Below the pieces are notes generated by a model, which saw nothing but the letters and a program-made list of their open reading frames with translations, made no database searches and was not told where the DNA came from. Shown here piece after piece: positions 54,550 through 63,535 of a stretch of DNA of 64,000 nt. The position numbers and the translations under genes were made by a program. Origin of the DNA: Ectorhizobium quercum (GTDB lineage: Bacteria > Pseudomonadota > Alphaproteobacteria > Rhizobiales > Rhizobiaceae); NCBI RefSeq assembly GCF_026552795.1, contig NZ_JANFPI010000004.1:248001-312000 (forward strand). Reading direction: 5' to 3'. How positions within the stretch are numbered: position 1 is the first letter of the stretch; each line of letters begins with the position of its first letter.

Positions 54550-55293
54550 ATGCGATTTGCCAGCGATTCAGGGCGCAGAAGCCTTGCCGACGGGGTGTTC
54601 GAGCGCATGCAGAAGGCGATCAAGTCGGGTGCCTACCGCCCGGAGGAGCGCCTGCCGACGGAACACGACCTTGCCGCCGAATTCGAGGTGTCGCGCCCCA
54701 TCGTGCGCGAGGCGCTGAGGCGGCTGCGCGAACAGGGCCTCATCTATTCGCGCCAGGGGGCGGGCAGTTTCGTGCGCGCCATCGGCCTGAAGGAGCCGCT
54801 CGGCTTCAGTCCGCTCCAGAACGTGTCCGACCTGCTGAACTGCTACGAGTTCCGCATGACGATGGAGCCCGCCGCCGCCGCCTGCGCCGCCGAGCGCCAC
54901 GACGAGGCGACGCTGCGCAACATCGCCAACGCGCTGGAGATGATGCGCGACGCGACGAATCGCCAGTCGCACCGCGAGGATGCCGATTTCCTGTTCCACC
55001 TCGCCATCGCCAAGGCATCGGAAAACCCGTATTTCTCGACGGCGATGGAGGCGCTCAAGGCGCATATCGCCGTGGGCATGCGCTTCCACGGCGCCTCGGT
55101 GAAGCGGGAGGCGACCGGCCTTGCCCGCGTCTTCGAGGAGCATGCGGCGATTTTCGCCGCGATCCAGGCGCGTGACGGGGCCAGAGCCCGGGACCTGATG
55201 CGCGATCACCTTCTCGGCTCGCGCGAGCGGCTGTTCGAGCGGCGGCGCCCTGACGATGGCGATGACGATGGCGGCGTAGACGGCGCGGCGTAA
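54550..55293 (+). CDS. FadR-like GntR family regulator
   Basis: A 247-residue regulator: winged helix-turn-helix at 15-75 (MQKAIKSGAYRPEERLPTE, HDLAAEFEVSRPIVREALRR) and an FCD domain with Asp and His residues (DADFLFHLAIA, FEEHAAIFAAI) that often bind a metal and an acid ligand. The last 20 residues are acidic and rich in Asp and Gly. It is three bases from the kinase gene and before a broken alcohol dehydrogenase, so it was likely the regulator of that set. Confidence 0.87.
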   Translation: MRFASDSGRRSLADGVFERMQKAIKSGAYRPEERLPTEHDLAAEFEVSRPIVREALRRLREQGLIYSRQGAGSFVRAIGLKEPLGFSPLQNVSDLLNCYEFRMTMEPAAAACAAERHDEATLRNIANALEMMRDATNRQSHREDADFLFHLAIAKASENPYFSTAMEALKAHIAVGMRFHGASVKREATGLARVFEEHAAIFAAIQARDGARARDLMRDHLLGSRERLFERRRPDDGDDDGGVDGAA

Positions 55294-55370
55294 GCCGCAA
55301 CGCCCCGCGGGTTTGGTTTCATGGGCCGGCTGCCCGGCGCGAATATCCGCGAGGCGACCTTCAACGGACG

Positions 55371-55803
55371 CGGCAGGCAGGCGCGCTGCTGCTCGGCTCG
55401 CTGCTGGCGGGGCAGTCCTTCGCCAATGCGCCGGTTGCTGGCGTGCATACGCTGGCCTATCCCCTCGGCGGCCATTTCCATGTGCCGCACGGCCTGTCGA
55501 ACGCGCTGGTGCTGCCGCATGTGCTGTGTTTCAACCTGCCGGATGCGGCGCATCTTTACGCCGACATCGCCGCCGCCGCCTTTCCGGAACTGGTCGAAGG
55601 GCCGTCCGGGCAACGGGCGGAGGCTTCCGTCGCGTCGCTGGAAACGCCGAGCCGCACGTTGAACCCGCCGCAACGCCTGCGCGACGTCGGCATTCCCCGC
55701 GACGCGCTGCCGCCTCTTGCCCGCGATGCGATAACGTCTCCTCAACAACCCGCGCGAAATGACCGGGGCCTTTGCCCTCGCCATCTACGGAGCCGCCTAT
55801 TGA
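55371..55803 (+). pseudogene. Iron-containing alcohol dehydrogenase, truncated and frameshifted
   Basis: Reading from 55371, one frame gives ALLLGSLLAGQSFANAPVAG and then HTLAYPLGGHFHVPHGLSNA and LPHVLCFNLPDA, the iron-binding C-terminal half of a group III alcohol dehydrogenase. After RDVGIPRDALPPLARDAI the frame breaks near 55732, and the conserved end RLLNNPREMTGAFALAIYG continues in another frame to a stop at 55801. The N-terminal nucleotide-binding half is absent, and part of the helical region after FPELVEG is garbled. It lies downstream of the FadR-type gene and once may have belonged to its pathway. Confidence 0.85.
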
Positions 55804-55811
55804 GGCGGACA

Positions 55812-55992
55812 GGTCGGCGCCCGCCCCGCTGCGGGGAGAGGGTGGCTGCATGAAACACTACGTTGCGGTTGTTTCCCTTCTCCCCGTGGGGAGAAGGTGC
55901 CCGAAGGGCGGATGAGGGGGCAAGCGCAAAGGTCCTGCTTCGAACACCCCTTCATCCGGCTGCCGTCACCTTCTCCCCGGCAGGGAGAAGGC
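55812..55992. repeat. Composite palindromic intergenic repeat
   Basis: CCTTCTCCCC-GT-GGGGAGAAGG is a perfect stem at 55876-55897; CCTTCTCCC-CGGCA-GGGAGAAGG is a second at 55969-55991; between them GGCGGATGAGGGG and CCCCTTCATCCGGC form a larger imperfect pair, and a small CCCCGC/GCGGGG arm stands at 55820. Elements of this kind are common between genes of rhizobia. The rest of the 370-base gap 55804-56173 holds the AT-poor pntA leader with no gene seen. Confidence 0.75.
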
Positions 55993-56173
55993 GCAAGACC
56001 GCAATCCCGGCCCATATGCCCCACTCCCCACGCCACCGATTTGCCGCGACCCGTGGCCGCACTGGCGCCCGCGGTCACATTCCTGTTTTGCAGTTGCGCG
56101 ACTTTCGTCGTAAAAGCCTCGCGGGGCCGCGCCGGACTTCGTGGATCGCCGGCCGGATATAAGGAGTACATTC

Positions 56174-57748
56174 GTGAAGATCGGTACACCGAAAGAATTG
56201 CATGCCGGAGAGGCCCGGGTCGGGATGACGCCGGAAAGCGCAGTGCAGTTGCAGAAGCTTGGCTATGAATGCATCGTGGAGACCGGCGCCGGGGTTGCGG
56301 CGGGCTTCACCGACGCGGCCTATCGCGCCGCCGGGGTCGAGGTGGCGGAAAGCGCCGACGCGCTCTACGCGGCCGCGGACGTCATCGCCAAGGTGCGCCC
56401 GCCCGAAGGGCCCGAGCCGGATCGTCTCGGCACTGGCAAGACGCTGATTTCCTTCTTCTACCCGGCGCAGAACGCCGCACTTCTGGAGCAGGCCGCGGCG
56501 AAGGGTGCCAATGTCATCGCGATGGACATGGTGCCGCGCATCTCGCGCGCCCAGAAGATGGATGCCCTGTCCTCGATGGCCAATATCGCCGGCTACCGCG
56601 CGGTGATCGAGGCCGGCAACAATTTCGGCCGCTTCTTCACTGGCCAGGTGACGGCGGCGGGCAAGGTGCCGCCGGCGAAGGTTCTGGTCATCGGCGCCGG
56701 CGTCGCGGGTCTGGCCGCCATCGGCACCGCCACCTCGCTCGGCGCGATCACCTATGCCTTCGACGTTCGCCCGGAAGTGGCCGAGCAGATCGAGTCGATG
56801 GGCGCCCAGTTCGTCTTTCTCGATTTCACCGACCAGCATCAGGACGGTGCGGCGACCGGCGGTTACGCCGCCCCCTCCTCGCCGGAATTCCGCGAGAAGC
56901 AGCTCGAGAAATTCCGCGAGCTGGCGCCGGAGATCGACATCGTCATCACCACCGCGCTCATCCCGGGCCGCGATGCGCCGAAGCTCTGGCTTGCCGACAT
57001 GGTGGCCGCGATGAAGCCGGGCTCGGTCATCGTCGACCTCGCCGCCGAGCGCGGCGGCAATTGCGAGCTGACCGTTCCTGACCAGCGCGTGGTGTCGGAA
57101 AACGGCGTCATCGTCATCGGCTATACGGATTTCCCCAGCCGGATGGCGGCGCAGTCCTCGACCCTTTATGCCACCAACGTCCGCCACATGATGACGGACC
57201 TGACGCCGGGCAAGGACGGCGTGCTCGTCCACAACATGGAGGACGACGTGATCCGCGGCGCGACGGTGACGTTCGCCGGCGCCGTCACCTATCCGCCGCC
57301 ACCGCCGAAGGTGCAGGCCATCGCCGCGCAGAAGCCGAAGGAAAAGGCCAAGGAGCCGACGCCCGAGGAGAAGCGCGCCGCCGAAGCGGAAGCTTTCCGG
57401 AAGCAGACGCTCAACCAGGCCGGCCTTCTGGCCGTCGGCACGGCTCTGGTGCTTCTGGTCGGGGCCTATGCGCCGGCCAGCTTCATGAGCCATTTCATCG
57501 TCTTCGTCCTTGCCTGCTTCGTCGGCTTCCAGGTCATCTGGAACGTGTCGCATTCGCTGCACACGCCGCTGATGGCGGTGACGAACGCCATTTCGGGCAT
57601 CGTCATTCTCGGCGCGCTGTTGCAGATCGGCTCGGGCAACTGGCTGGTCGTTCTCCTCGCCGCGCTTTCGGTGCTGATCGCCACGATCAATATCGTCGGC
57701 GGCTTCCTCGTGACACGGCGCATGCTCGCCATGTTCCGCAAGTCGTGA
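56174..57748 (+). CDS. pntA: Proton-translocating NAD(P) transhydrogenase subunit alpha, fused form
   Basis: A 524-residue subunit. Domain I (about 1-380) has [17 protein letters not shown], the RQD-like acidic loop region and the NAD-binding [18 protein letters not shown]; a charged linker ([17 protein letters not shown]) leads to four membrane helices at about 415-520. The enzyme couples hydride transfer between NADH and NADP to proton entry, supplying NADPH. The GTG at 56174 has a perfect AAGGAG seven bases upstream. Many rhizobial relatives split this into PntAA and PntAB; here they are one protein, as in E. coli. Confidence 0.95.
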   Translation: MKIGTPKELHAGEARVGMTPESAVQLQKLGYECIVETGAGVAAGFTDAAYRAAGVEVAESADALYAAADVIAKVRPPEGPEPDRLGTGKTLISFFYPAQNAALLEQAAAKGANVIAMDMVPRISRAQKMDALSSMANIAGYRAVIEAGNNFGRFFTGQVTAAGKVPPAKVLVIGAGVAGLAAIGTATSLGAITYAFDVRPEVAEQIESMGAQFVFLDFTDQHQDGAATGGYAAPSSPEFREKQLEKFRELAPEIDIVITTALIPGRDAPKLWLADMVAAMKPGSVIVDLAAERGGNCELTVPDQRVVSENGVIVIGYTDFPSRMAAQSSTLYATNVRHMMTDLTPGKDGVLVHNMEDDVIRGATVTFAGAVTYPPPPPKVQAIAAQKPKEKAKEPTPEEKRAAEAEAFRKQTLNQAGLLAVGTALVLLVGAYAPASFMSHFIVFVLACFVGFQVIWNVSHSLHTPLMAVTNAISGIVILGALLQIGSGNWLVVLLAALSVLIATINIVGGFLVTRRMLAMFRKS

Positions 57749-57763
57749 CGGGAGAGTAAGACC

Positions 57764-59197
57764 ATGACCATCGGTATCGTTTCAGCGGCCTACGTTTCCG
57801 CCGCCATTCTCTTCATCCTGTCGCTCGGCGGGCTTTCCGGGCAGGAAAGCGCCAAGCGCGCCGTCTGGTACGGCATTCTCGGCATGGCGCTCGCGGTCGT
57901 CGCCACGGTCTTCGGTCCGGGCATCGACAACGGCTTCATCATCCTGCTGATGATCGCCGCCGGCTCGGCCACGGGCTGGTACGTGGCCAAGCGCGTGCAG
58001 ATGACGGAAATGCCGCAGCTCGTCGCAGCACTTCATTCCTTCGTCGGACTGGCCGCCGTCTTCATCGGCTACAACGCCCATATCGAGGCCTGGCGGGTGG
58101 CCGGCATGGACGAGGCGACGCGCGAGGCGCTGACCGGCTTCGCCGCCCTTCTCGCCCACAAGACGCCGGTCGAGCTGACCATCATGAAGGTCGAGATCTT
58201 CCTCGGCGTCTTCATCGGCGCTGTCACCTTCACCGGTTCCGTCATCGCCTTCGGCAAGCTGGCCGGCAAGGTGGACGGCCAGGCGAAGCAGCTGCCCGGC
58301 GGGCATCTGCTGAATGCCGGTGCCGCCCTCTTCTCGCTGATCCTGCTGGTGATGTATTTCAACGGCGCCGGCGCCTGGACGCTGATCCTGATGACGCTGC
58401 TCGCCTTCTTCATCGGCTATCATCTCATCATGGGCATCGGCGGCGCCGACATGCCGGTGGTGGTATCGATGCTGAACAGCTATTCCGGCTGGGCGGCGGC
58501 GGCCATCGGCTTCACGCTCGGCAACGATCTCCTGATCGTCACCGGCGCGCTGGTCGGCTCCTCCGGGGCGATCCTCTCCTACATCATGTGCAAGGCGATG
58601 AACCGCTCCTTCATCTCGGTCATTCTCGGCGGCTTCGGCGGGACATCGGGACCGGCGATGGAAATCGACGGCGAACAGGTCGCCATCGACGCGGAAGGCG
58701 TGGCCGCCGCGCTCAACGAGGCGGATTCGGTCATCATCGTGCCGGGCTACGGCATGGCGGTGGCGCAGGCGCAGCAATCCGTGTCCGAACTCACGCGCAA
58801 GCTGCGCGCGGCGGGCAAGACGGTGCGTTTCGCCATCCACCCCGTTGCCGGCCGCCTGCCGGGCCACATGAACGTGCTGCTGGCCGAAGCCAAGGTGCCC
58901 TACGACATCGTTCTGGAAATGGATGAGATCAACGACGATTTCCCGGACACGGATGTGGTCATCGTCATCGGCTCCAACGACATCGTCAACCCGGCGGCCG
59001 AGGACGATCCCAATTCGCCCATCGCCGGCATGCCGGTTCTCCAGGTCTGGAAGGCCAAGCAGGTCATCGTGTCCAAGCGCGGCCAGGGCACCGGCTATTC
59101 CGGCATCGAGAACCCGCTGTTCTACAAGGAGAATACCCGCATGTTCTACGGCGACGCCAAGAAGAGCATCGACAGCCTTCTGCCGCTCGTGAACTGA
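57764..59197 (+). CDS. pntB: Proton-translocating NAD(P) transhydrogenase subunit beta
   Basis: A 477-residue subunit with about nine helices (residues 5-265) and the NADP-binding domain [24 protein letters not shown] and [16 protein letters not shown] precede domain III, in which [31 protein letters not shown] and [18 protein letters not shown] bind NADP. The ATG is 15 bases after pntA with GGGAG upstream, so the two form an operon. Confidence 0.96.
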   Translation: MTIGIVSAAYVSAAILFILSLGGLSGQESAKRAVWYGILGMALAVVATVFGPGIDNGFIILLMIAAGSATGWYVAKRVQMTEMPQLVAALHSFVGLAAVFIGYNAHIEAWRVAGMDEATREALTGFAALLAHKTPVELTIMKVEIFLGVFIGAVTFTGSVIAFGKLAGKVDGQAKQLPGGHLLNAGAALFSLILLVMYFNGAGAWTLILMTLLAFFIGYHLIMGIGGADMPVVVSMLNSYSGWAAAAIGFTLGNDLLIVTGALVGSSGAILSYIMCKAMNRSFISVILGGFGGTSGPAMEIDGEQVAIDAEGVAAALNEADSVIIVPGYGMAVAQAQQSVSELTRKLRAAGKTVRFAIHPVAGRLPGHMNVLLAEAKVPYDIVLEMDEINDDFPDTDVVIVIGSNDIVNPAAEDDPNSPIAGMPVLQVWKAKQVIVSKRGQGTGYSGIENPLFYKENTRMFYGDAKKSIDSLLPLVN

Positions 59198-59259
59198 CGG
59201 TCCCGACGCCCCGGCCTGCGCGAGCGGGCCGGGTCCCGCTCGTCATCCGACCTCACCAC

Positions 59260-59360
59260 ATACGCATCGTCGTCCCCGGCATCGAGCCGGGAGACCATGC
59301 CGCACGCGCGGTGATGGATGAATGGTCGGGTCAAACCCGACCGCGACGAAGGAGAGGTTG
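59260..59360. repeat. Dispersed palindromic intergenic repeat, diverged copy 3
   Basis: Shares ATGGTCGGGTCAA-CCCGACC and GACGAAGGAGAGG with the copies at 16018 and 38390, with about one third of the bases changed and the GCCGC arm rearranged. Like copy 2 it lies just before a strong terminator. Confidence 0.65.
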
Positions 59361-59380
59361 TCTGCCCAATCGGCAGTCCG

Positions 59381-59413
59381 CCCCCGGTCCGCGCACGCGG
59401 CCCGGGGGTTTTT
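59381..59413 (+). terminator. Rho-independent terminator of pntAB
   Basis: CCCCCGG-T-CCGCG (59381-59393) pairs with CGCGG-C-CCGGGGG (59396-59408), with a CA loop and one T/C mismatch, followed by TTTTT at 59409-59413. Confidence 0.85.
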
Positions 59414-59460
59414 CGTTGCAGGGGAAAACGGTCGCCGGCGGGCTTGACAGTCACTCGTTA

Positions 59461-59495
59461 TGTAATGTTATTACATTAATGTTACGTAATAACAT
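59461..59495. promoter_or_regulatory. Double Zur-like palindrome upstream of aztD
   Basis: TGTAAT-GTT-ATTACA (59461-59475) and ATGTTA-CGTAA-TAACAT (59479-59495) are two adjacent AT-rich inverted repeats in otherwise GC-rich DNA, about 72-106 bases before the aztD start. Their form matches the TGTTA/TAACA type of Zur sites, as expected before zinc-starvation genes. Confidence 0.65.
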
Positions 59496-59566
59496 TTAGG
59501 CGGCTTGCCCGACGCGAGGGGCCGGTCGCGCTTTCGCAACCTCTCGCGAACCAGGGAAGAAACCGG

Positions 59567-60802
59567 ATGAGCCTTTCTCTTGCCCCGCCGCGCCTGATGG
59601 CGGCCGTCGCAACAAGTTTTCTGATTGCCGCACCGTCAGCCTTGGCCGAGGATCACGACACGAAAGAGGCGTGGCGGCTGTTCGTGGCTGACCACGCGCA
59701 GCCTGTCGTGCGCGCCATCGACTTCGACAACGGCAGGGAACTCGGCCGCTACGATCTCAAGGGCTACGCCGCGCTGACGGCGAGCGCCTCGGGCCGGACG
59801 GTTTTCGCCACGCAGTCGGACGCCGACATCGTCCATGTCATCAAGACCGGCATCGGCTTCTCGGATCATGGCGGCCATCGCGACATCGAGGTGGAGGACG
59901 CCGCGCTCCTGCCCGTGACCTTCGAGGGCAAACGCCCCTTCCATGTCGTGCCGCACGACGATCACGCCATCCTGTTCTACGACCGGGGCGGCAAGGCCGA
60001 CATCATCGAGGAGGAGCCGCTGCTGGACGGCAAGGCCGAGGTGCGCAGCATCGACACCACCGCGCCGCATCACGGTGTCGCCGTCACGATGGGCCGTCAC
60101 GTCCTCGTTTCGGTGCCGGACACCGCGGCCGAGGTGAAGCCGGACGCGCTGCCGCCGCGCGTCGCGCTGAGGGTGATCGACGAGAACGGCCGCGAGGTGG
60201 GTGAACAGGCGACATGCACCGACCTGCACGGCGAGGCGACCTCCGCGAAACTGGCGGCCTTCGGCTGCAAGGAAGGCGTCCTCATCGCCCGGCCCGGCGG
60301 CGCGGAAGGGCCGAAGCTGACGCTGCTGCCCTATCCGCAAGACTGGCCGAAGGCGATGACCGGCACGCTGCTCGGCGGCAAGGCCATGCAGTTCTTCCTC
60401 GGCAATTACGGCGAGGACAAGCTGGCGCTGATCGACCCGGACAGCGACGAGCCCTACCGCCTCGTCGAGCTTCCGACGCGGCGGGTGGATTTCATTCTCG
60501 ACCCCGCCAGCCCGCGCAACGCCTATATCCTGACGGAAGACGGCAACCTGCATGTGCTCGACGTGGTGAGGGGCGAAATCGCCCGCAAGGCGGCAGTGAC
60601 CGAGCCCTATAGCAAGGACGGTCACTGGCGCGATCCGCGCCCGCGCCTCGCCGTGGCCGATGGGCAGGTCGCCATCACCGACCCGCGCCATTCGCTCGTC
60701 CGCGTCGTCGATCCCGAAACGCTGAAGGAGGTTCGCACCATTCCGGTCGAGGGCCAGCCCTTCTCCATCGTCGCCGTCGGCGGCTCCGGCGCATCGCATT
60801 GA
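59567..60802 (+). CDS. aztD: Zinc metallochaperone AztD
   Basis: A 411-residue periplasmic protein with a signal peptide (hydrophobic 9-26, ALAED). The body is a beta-propeller-like repeat protein with the AztD family opening WRLFVADHAQPVVRAIDFDN and histidine-rich zinc sites (HDT near the N-terminus, DHGGHRD, VPHDDH, APHHGVAV). In Paracoccus, AztD delivers zinc to AztC, the binding protein of the AztABC importer. No aztABC genes are in the window. The double Zur-like palindrome upstream and a COG0523 GTPase downstream support a zinc-limitation role. Confidence 0.88.
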   Translation: MSLSLAPPRLMAAVATSFLIAAPSALAEDHDTKEAWRLFVADHAQPVVRAIDFDNGRELGRYDLKGYAALTASASGRTVFATQSDADIVHVIKTGIGFSDHGGHRDIEVEDAALLPVTFEGKRPFHVVPHDDHAILFYDRGGKADIIEEEPLLDGKAEVRSIDTTAPHHGVAVTMGRHVLVSVPDTAAEVKPDALPPRVALRVIDENGREVGEQATCTDLHGEATSAKLAAFGCKEGVLIARPGGAEGPKLTLLPYPQDWPKAMTGTLLGGKAMQFFLGNYGEDKLALIDPDSDEPYRLVELPTRRVDFILDPASPRNAYILTEDGNLHVLDVVRGEIARKAAVTEPYSKDGHWRDPRPRLAVADGQVAITDPRHSLVRVVDPETLKEVRTIPVEGQPFSIVAVGGSGASH

Positions 60803-60821
60803 ACCTTCCGGGAGCCGGCCT

Positions 60822-60880
60822 GGAGCCATTCCAGGAAAAGTGCGCAGCGGTTTTCCGTCCGGAATTGCGTGAAACGCCGA
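60822..60880. repeat. Dispersed 60-base repeat, copy 1 (TTCCAGGAAAAGTG type)
   Basis: A segment with GAGCCATTCCAGGAAAAGTG, AGCGGTTTTCCGTCCGGAA and GCGTGAAA, similar over about 60 bases to 63421-63480. Repeats of this form are common in rhizobial intergenic DNA. It lies in the aztD-GTPase gap and is not coding. Confidence 0.65.
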
Positions 60881-60925
60881 ACCGCTCAAGCCGGCTCCCT
60901 CTTCCAACCCACGAAAGGTAAGGCC

Positions 60926-62134
60926 ATGTCTTCGAAAAAACTTCCCGTCACCGTGCTTTCCGGTTTTCTCGGCGCGGGCAAGACCACGCTTCTCAACCAC
61001 ATCCTGGCCAATCGCGACGGCTTGCGCGTGGCGCTGATCGTCAACGACATGAGCGAGGTCAACATCGACGCAGCGCTGGTGCGCGACGGCGGCGCCAATC
61101 TCTCGCGCACCGAGGAGCAGCTCGTAGAGATGACGAACGGCTGCATCTGTTGCACGCTGCGCGACGATCTTCTGAGCGAGGTCCGCGCGCTGGCCGAACA
61201 GAACCGCTTCGACTATCTCCTGATCGAATCGACCGGCATTGCCGAGCCGCTGCCGGTCGCCGCCACCTTCGATTTCCGCGACGAAAACGGCCGGAGCCTC
61301 TCCGATGTGGCGCGGCTCGACACGATGGTGACTGTGGTGGACGCCGCCAATCTGCTGGCCGATTACGGGTCCGCCGATTTCCTGTCGGACCGCGGCGAGA
61401 CGGCCGGCGACGGCGACGACCGTACCATCGTCGATCTTCTCGTCGAGCAGATCGAGTTCGCCGATGTCGTCGTCCTCAACAAGATCGGCATGGCGACGCC
61501 GCAGCAGCGCGATGCCGCCCGCAAGATCGTCGTCGGCCTGAACCCGGATGCCAGGCTGATCGAGGCGGATTTCGGCAGGGTCGATCCGAAGGAGGTGCTC
61601 GGCACCGGCCGGTTCGATTTTGCCCGGGCCGAGCAGCATCCGCTGTGGTTCAAGGAGCTTCACGGCTTCAAGGACCATGTGCCGGAAACCGAGGAATACG
61701 GCATCCGCTCCTTCGTCTACCGCGCCCGCCAGCCCTTCGATCCGCAACGCTTCAAGCGCTTTCTCGACCGGGACTGGCCGGGTGTCGTCCGCGCCAAGGG
61801 CTTCTTCTGGCTGGCGACCCGGCCGCATTATGTCGGCGAGGTCAGCCAGGCCGGCGCGCTGGTGCGCACCCAGAAGATGGGCCTGTGGTGGTCGTCCGTG
61901 CCGAAAACGCAATGGCCGGACGATCCCGTCTTCCTGAAAATGATGAAGCCCTATCTCGATCCGGTCTGGGGCGACCGGCGGCAGGAGATCGTCTTCATCG
62001 GCGCCGATCCGATGGACGAGGCGGCGATCCGCGCCGAACTCGACGCCTGCCTGGTCGGGGCCGAGGGTTTCACGCCGGAAAAGTGGCGCAACCTGCCCGA
62101 CCCCTTCGCAAGCTGGGCGCCGAGGGCCGCTTGA
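60926..62134 (+). CDS. COG0523 GTP-binding metallochaperone (ZigA/CobW family)
   Basis: A 402-residue G3E GTPase: Walker [16 protein letters not shown] at 11-25, the metal-binding CxCC of [10 protein letters not shown] near 73, ESTGIAEP near 115, and LNKIG near 205; a CobW C-terminal domain follows with [11 protein letters not shown]. Such proteins insert zinc or cobalt and many are Zur-regulated. Same strand as aztD, 124 bases after it; it may share the zinc-responsive promoter. A strong ATG at 60926 is preferred over a frame start at 60869. Confidence 0.9.
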   Translation: MSSKKLPVTVLSGFLGAGKTTLLNHILANRDGLRVALIVNDMSEVNIDAALVRDGGANLSRTEEQLVEMTNGCICCTLRDDLLSEVRALAEQNRFDYLLIESTGIAEPLPVAATFDFRDENGRSLSDVARLDTMVTVVDAANLLADYGSADFLSDRGETAGDGDDRTIVDLLVEQIEFADVVVLNKIGMATPQQRDAARKIVVGLNPDARLIEADFGRVDPKEVLGTGRFDFARAEQHPLWFKELHGFKDHVPETEEYGIRSFVYRARQPFDPQRFKRFLDRDWPGVVRAKGFFWLATRPHYVGEVSQAGALVRTQKMGLWWSSVPKTQWPDDPVFLKMMKPYLDPVWGDRRQEIVFIGADPMDEAAIRAELDACLVGAEGFTPEKWRNLPDPFASWAPRAA

Positions 62135-62176
62135 GGCTTCTGCCGCGGCCGCCGTGTCCGGCCCCTTGCTCCGGGG

Positions 62177-63172
62177 TCAGAGCCAGCCCCGGCGCTTGAA
62201 ATAGAAGAACGGCAGCGCGGCGGAGCACACCATCAAGAGGATGGCCCAGGGATAGCCGAGCGTCCATTCCAGTTCCGGCATCAGTTCGAAGTTCATGCCG
62301 TAGATGGAGGCGACCAGTGTCGGCGGCAGGAAGACGACCGAGGCGACGGTGAAGATCTTGATGATCTGGCTCTGCTCGAGGTTGATCAGGCCGAGCGTCG
62401 CGTCGAGCAGGAAATTCACCTTGCCCGACAGGAAGGCGGCGTGATCGCCGAGCGAAACCGCGTCGCGTTGCAGCAGCTTCACCATCTGGCGGGCTTCCTT
62501 GGTCGGCTTGCGGCCCGTTCCTTCCAGCGCCGCGTGGTAGGCCACGAGGCGCGCGATGCTGACCATGCTTTCGCGCACGCCGCCGAGGAAGTCGCCCTTC
62601 TGGCCCAGCTGCTCGATCAGCGAGCGCAGATCGTTGGTCTTCTTCTCCGCCGTGGCCTTCTGGCTGCGGAAGACGCTGCGCGAGATGATGTCGATTTCAT
62701 TGCCGACGCGCTCCAGTATATCCGCCAGCCGGTCCGTCAGCGCCTCGATCAGCCCGAGCATGATGAGTTCGCCGTTGCTACAGGGCACGCCGCTGCTGCC
62801 GTGGCGGGCGCGGGCGACGAAGAGGTCGAACGGCCGGGTCACGGCGTAGCGCACCGTCACCAGCACCCTGTCCTTGAGGATGAAGGTGATCGGCGTCTTG
62901 CCGGGCTCGCCGCCCTCGGCCACGATCAGCGCGGTCAGCGTCAGGAAGGTCGCGCCGGTGTCCTGATAGAGGCGGGCGGAAAGCTCGATTTCCTCCATCT
63001 CGTCGCGGGTCGGGATGGAAAGGCCGAGAACAGCCTCCACCTCCCGCCCCTCTTCGGGCGTGGGGTTCAGCAGATCGTACCAGAGGACGGGGTTCACGGC
63101 TTCGGCCAGCGTTTCGGGAAGATTTTCCCGCAGAACGAGGCGGTCTGACTCGTGGACGAACATGCGCAGCAT
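62177..63172 (-). CDS. corA: CorA-family magnesium/cobalt transporter
   Basis: A 331-residue protein: a cytoplasmic alpha/beta funnel domain, a long helix, and two C-terminal helices. The defining YGMNF motif is present in ASIYGMNFELMPELEW, and the end FFYFKRRGWL is lysine/arginine-rich. It forms a pentameric channel for Mg2+ (and Co2+/Ni2+). A Met at residue 4 is an alternative start. It converges with the GTPase gene, the stops being 42 bases apart. Confidence 0.93.
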   Translation of the reverse strand: MLRMFVHESDRLVLRENLPETLAEAVNPVLWYDLLNPTPEEGREVEAVLGLSIPTRDEMEEIELSARLYQDTGATFLTLTALIVAEGGEPGKTPITFILKDRVLVTVRYAVTRPFDLFVARARHGSSGVPCSNGELIMLGLIEALTDRLADILERVGNEIDIISRSVFRSQKATAEKKTNDLRSLIEQLGQKGDFLGGVRESMVSIARLVAYHAALEGTGRKPTKEARQMVKLLQRDAVSLGDHAAFLSGKVNFLLDATLGLINLEQSQIIKIFTVASVVFLPPTLVASIYGMNFELMPELEWTLGYPWAILLMVCSAALPFFYFKRRGWL

Positions 63173-63535
63173 GGAATGCTCCTTGAAGGGCTTGTAGCCC
63201 CGCCGGAGCAGGATGGATCATCCCTTACCGGACAGGGCGGCAGACGTCGGTCGAACTTCGACTGTCGGGGTCCATCTTGTCGGTTCCTTTGGAAAACGCG
63301 CGCAGGGGCGCTGCGCCGGACATGCGCCGGTTGCCGCCGAAGGTCAAGCGAAATTGTTGCCGCGGCCGGATTCAGATGTGTGACAGAAGCGGGCTTCTCC
63401 CCCGATTTCCACAGGCGCCAGAGCCGTTCCAGCAAAAGTGTGAAGCGGTTTTGCCTGCCGCGAAATGCCTGAAAACAAACGGTTGGAGCGTGTTCGCGAT
63501 TCGGGGAAAAGCGGACATGCTCCAGACGCGCGTCC
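63173..63535. other. Intergenic region with repeats between corA and mobA
   Basis: A 363-base gap. Bases 63421-63480 are the second copy of the 60-base repeat seen at 60822. Right after it GGAGCGTGTTCGC (63485-63497) and GCGGACATGCTCC (63511-63523) form an imperfect inverted repeat. The corA promoter is expected in 63173-63300. No gene is supported. Confidence 0.6.
63421..63523. repeat. Dispersed 60-base repeat, copy 2, with adjoining hairpin
   Basis: GAGCCGTTCCAGCAAAAGTG, AGCGGTTTTGCCTGCCG and ATGCCTGAAAACAAAC repeat the 60822 copy with scattered changes. The neighbouring inverted repeat at 63485-63523 often accompanies such elements in rhizobia, as far as I recall. Confidence 0.6.

Larger units (their letters stand above)
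59198..59566. other. Intergenic region between pntB and aztD
   Basis: A 369-base gap holding, in order, a GAGCGGG/CCCGCTC hairpin at about 59223-59242, a diverged copy of the intergenic repeat (59260-59360), a strong terminator (59381-59413), the double palindrome (59461-59495) and the aztD leader. No gene seen. Confidence 0.7.

Noticed and set aside
55876..55991. CRISPR-like repeat array
   Set aside because: Only two unequal palindromes with no regular spacing or unique spacers; no cas genes.
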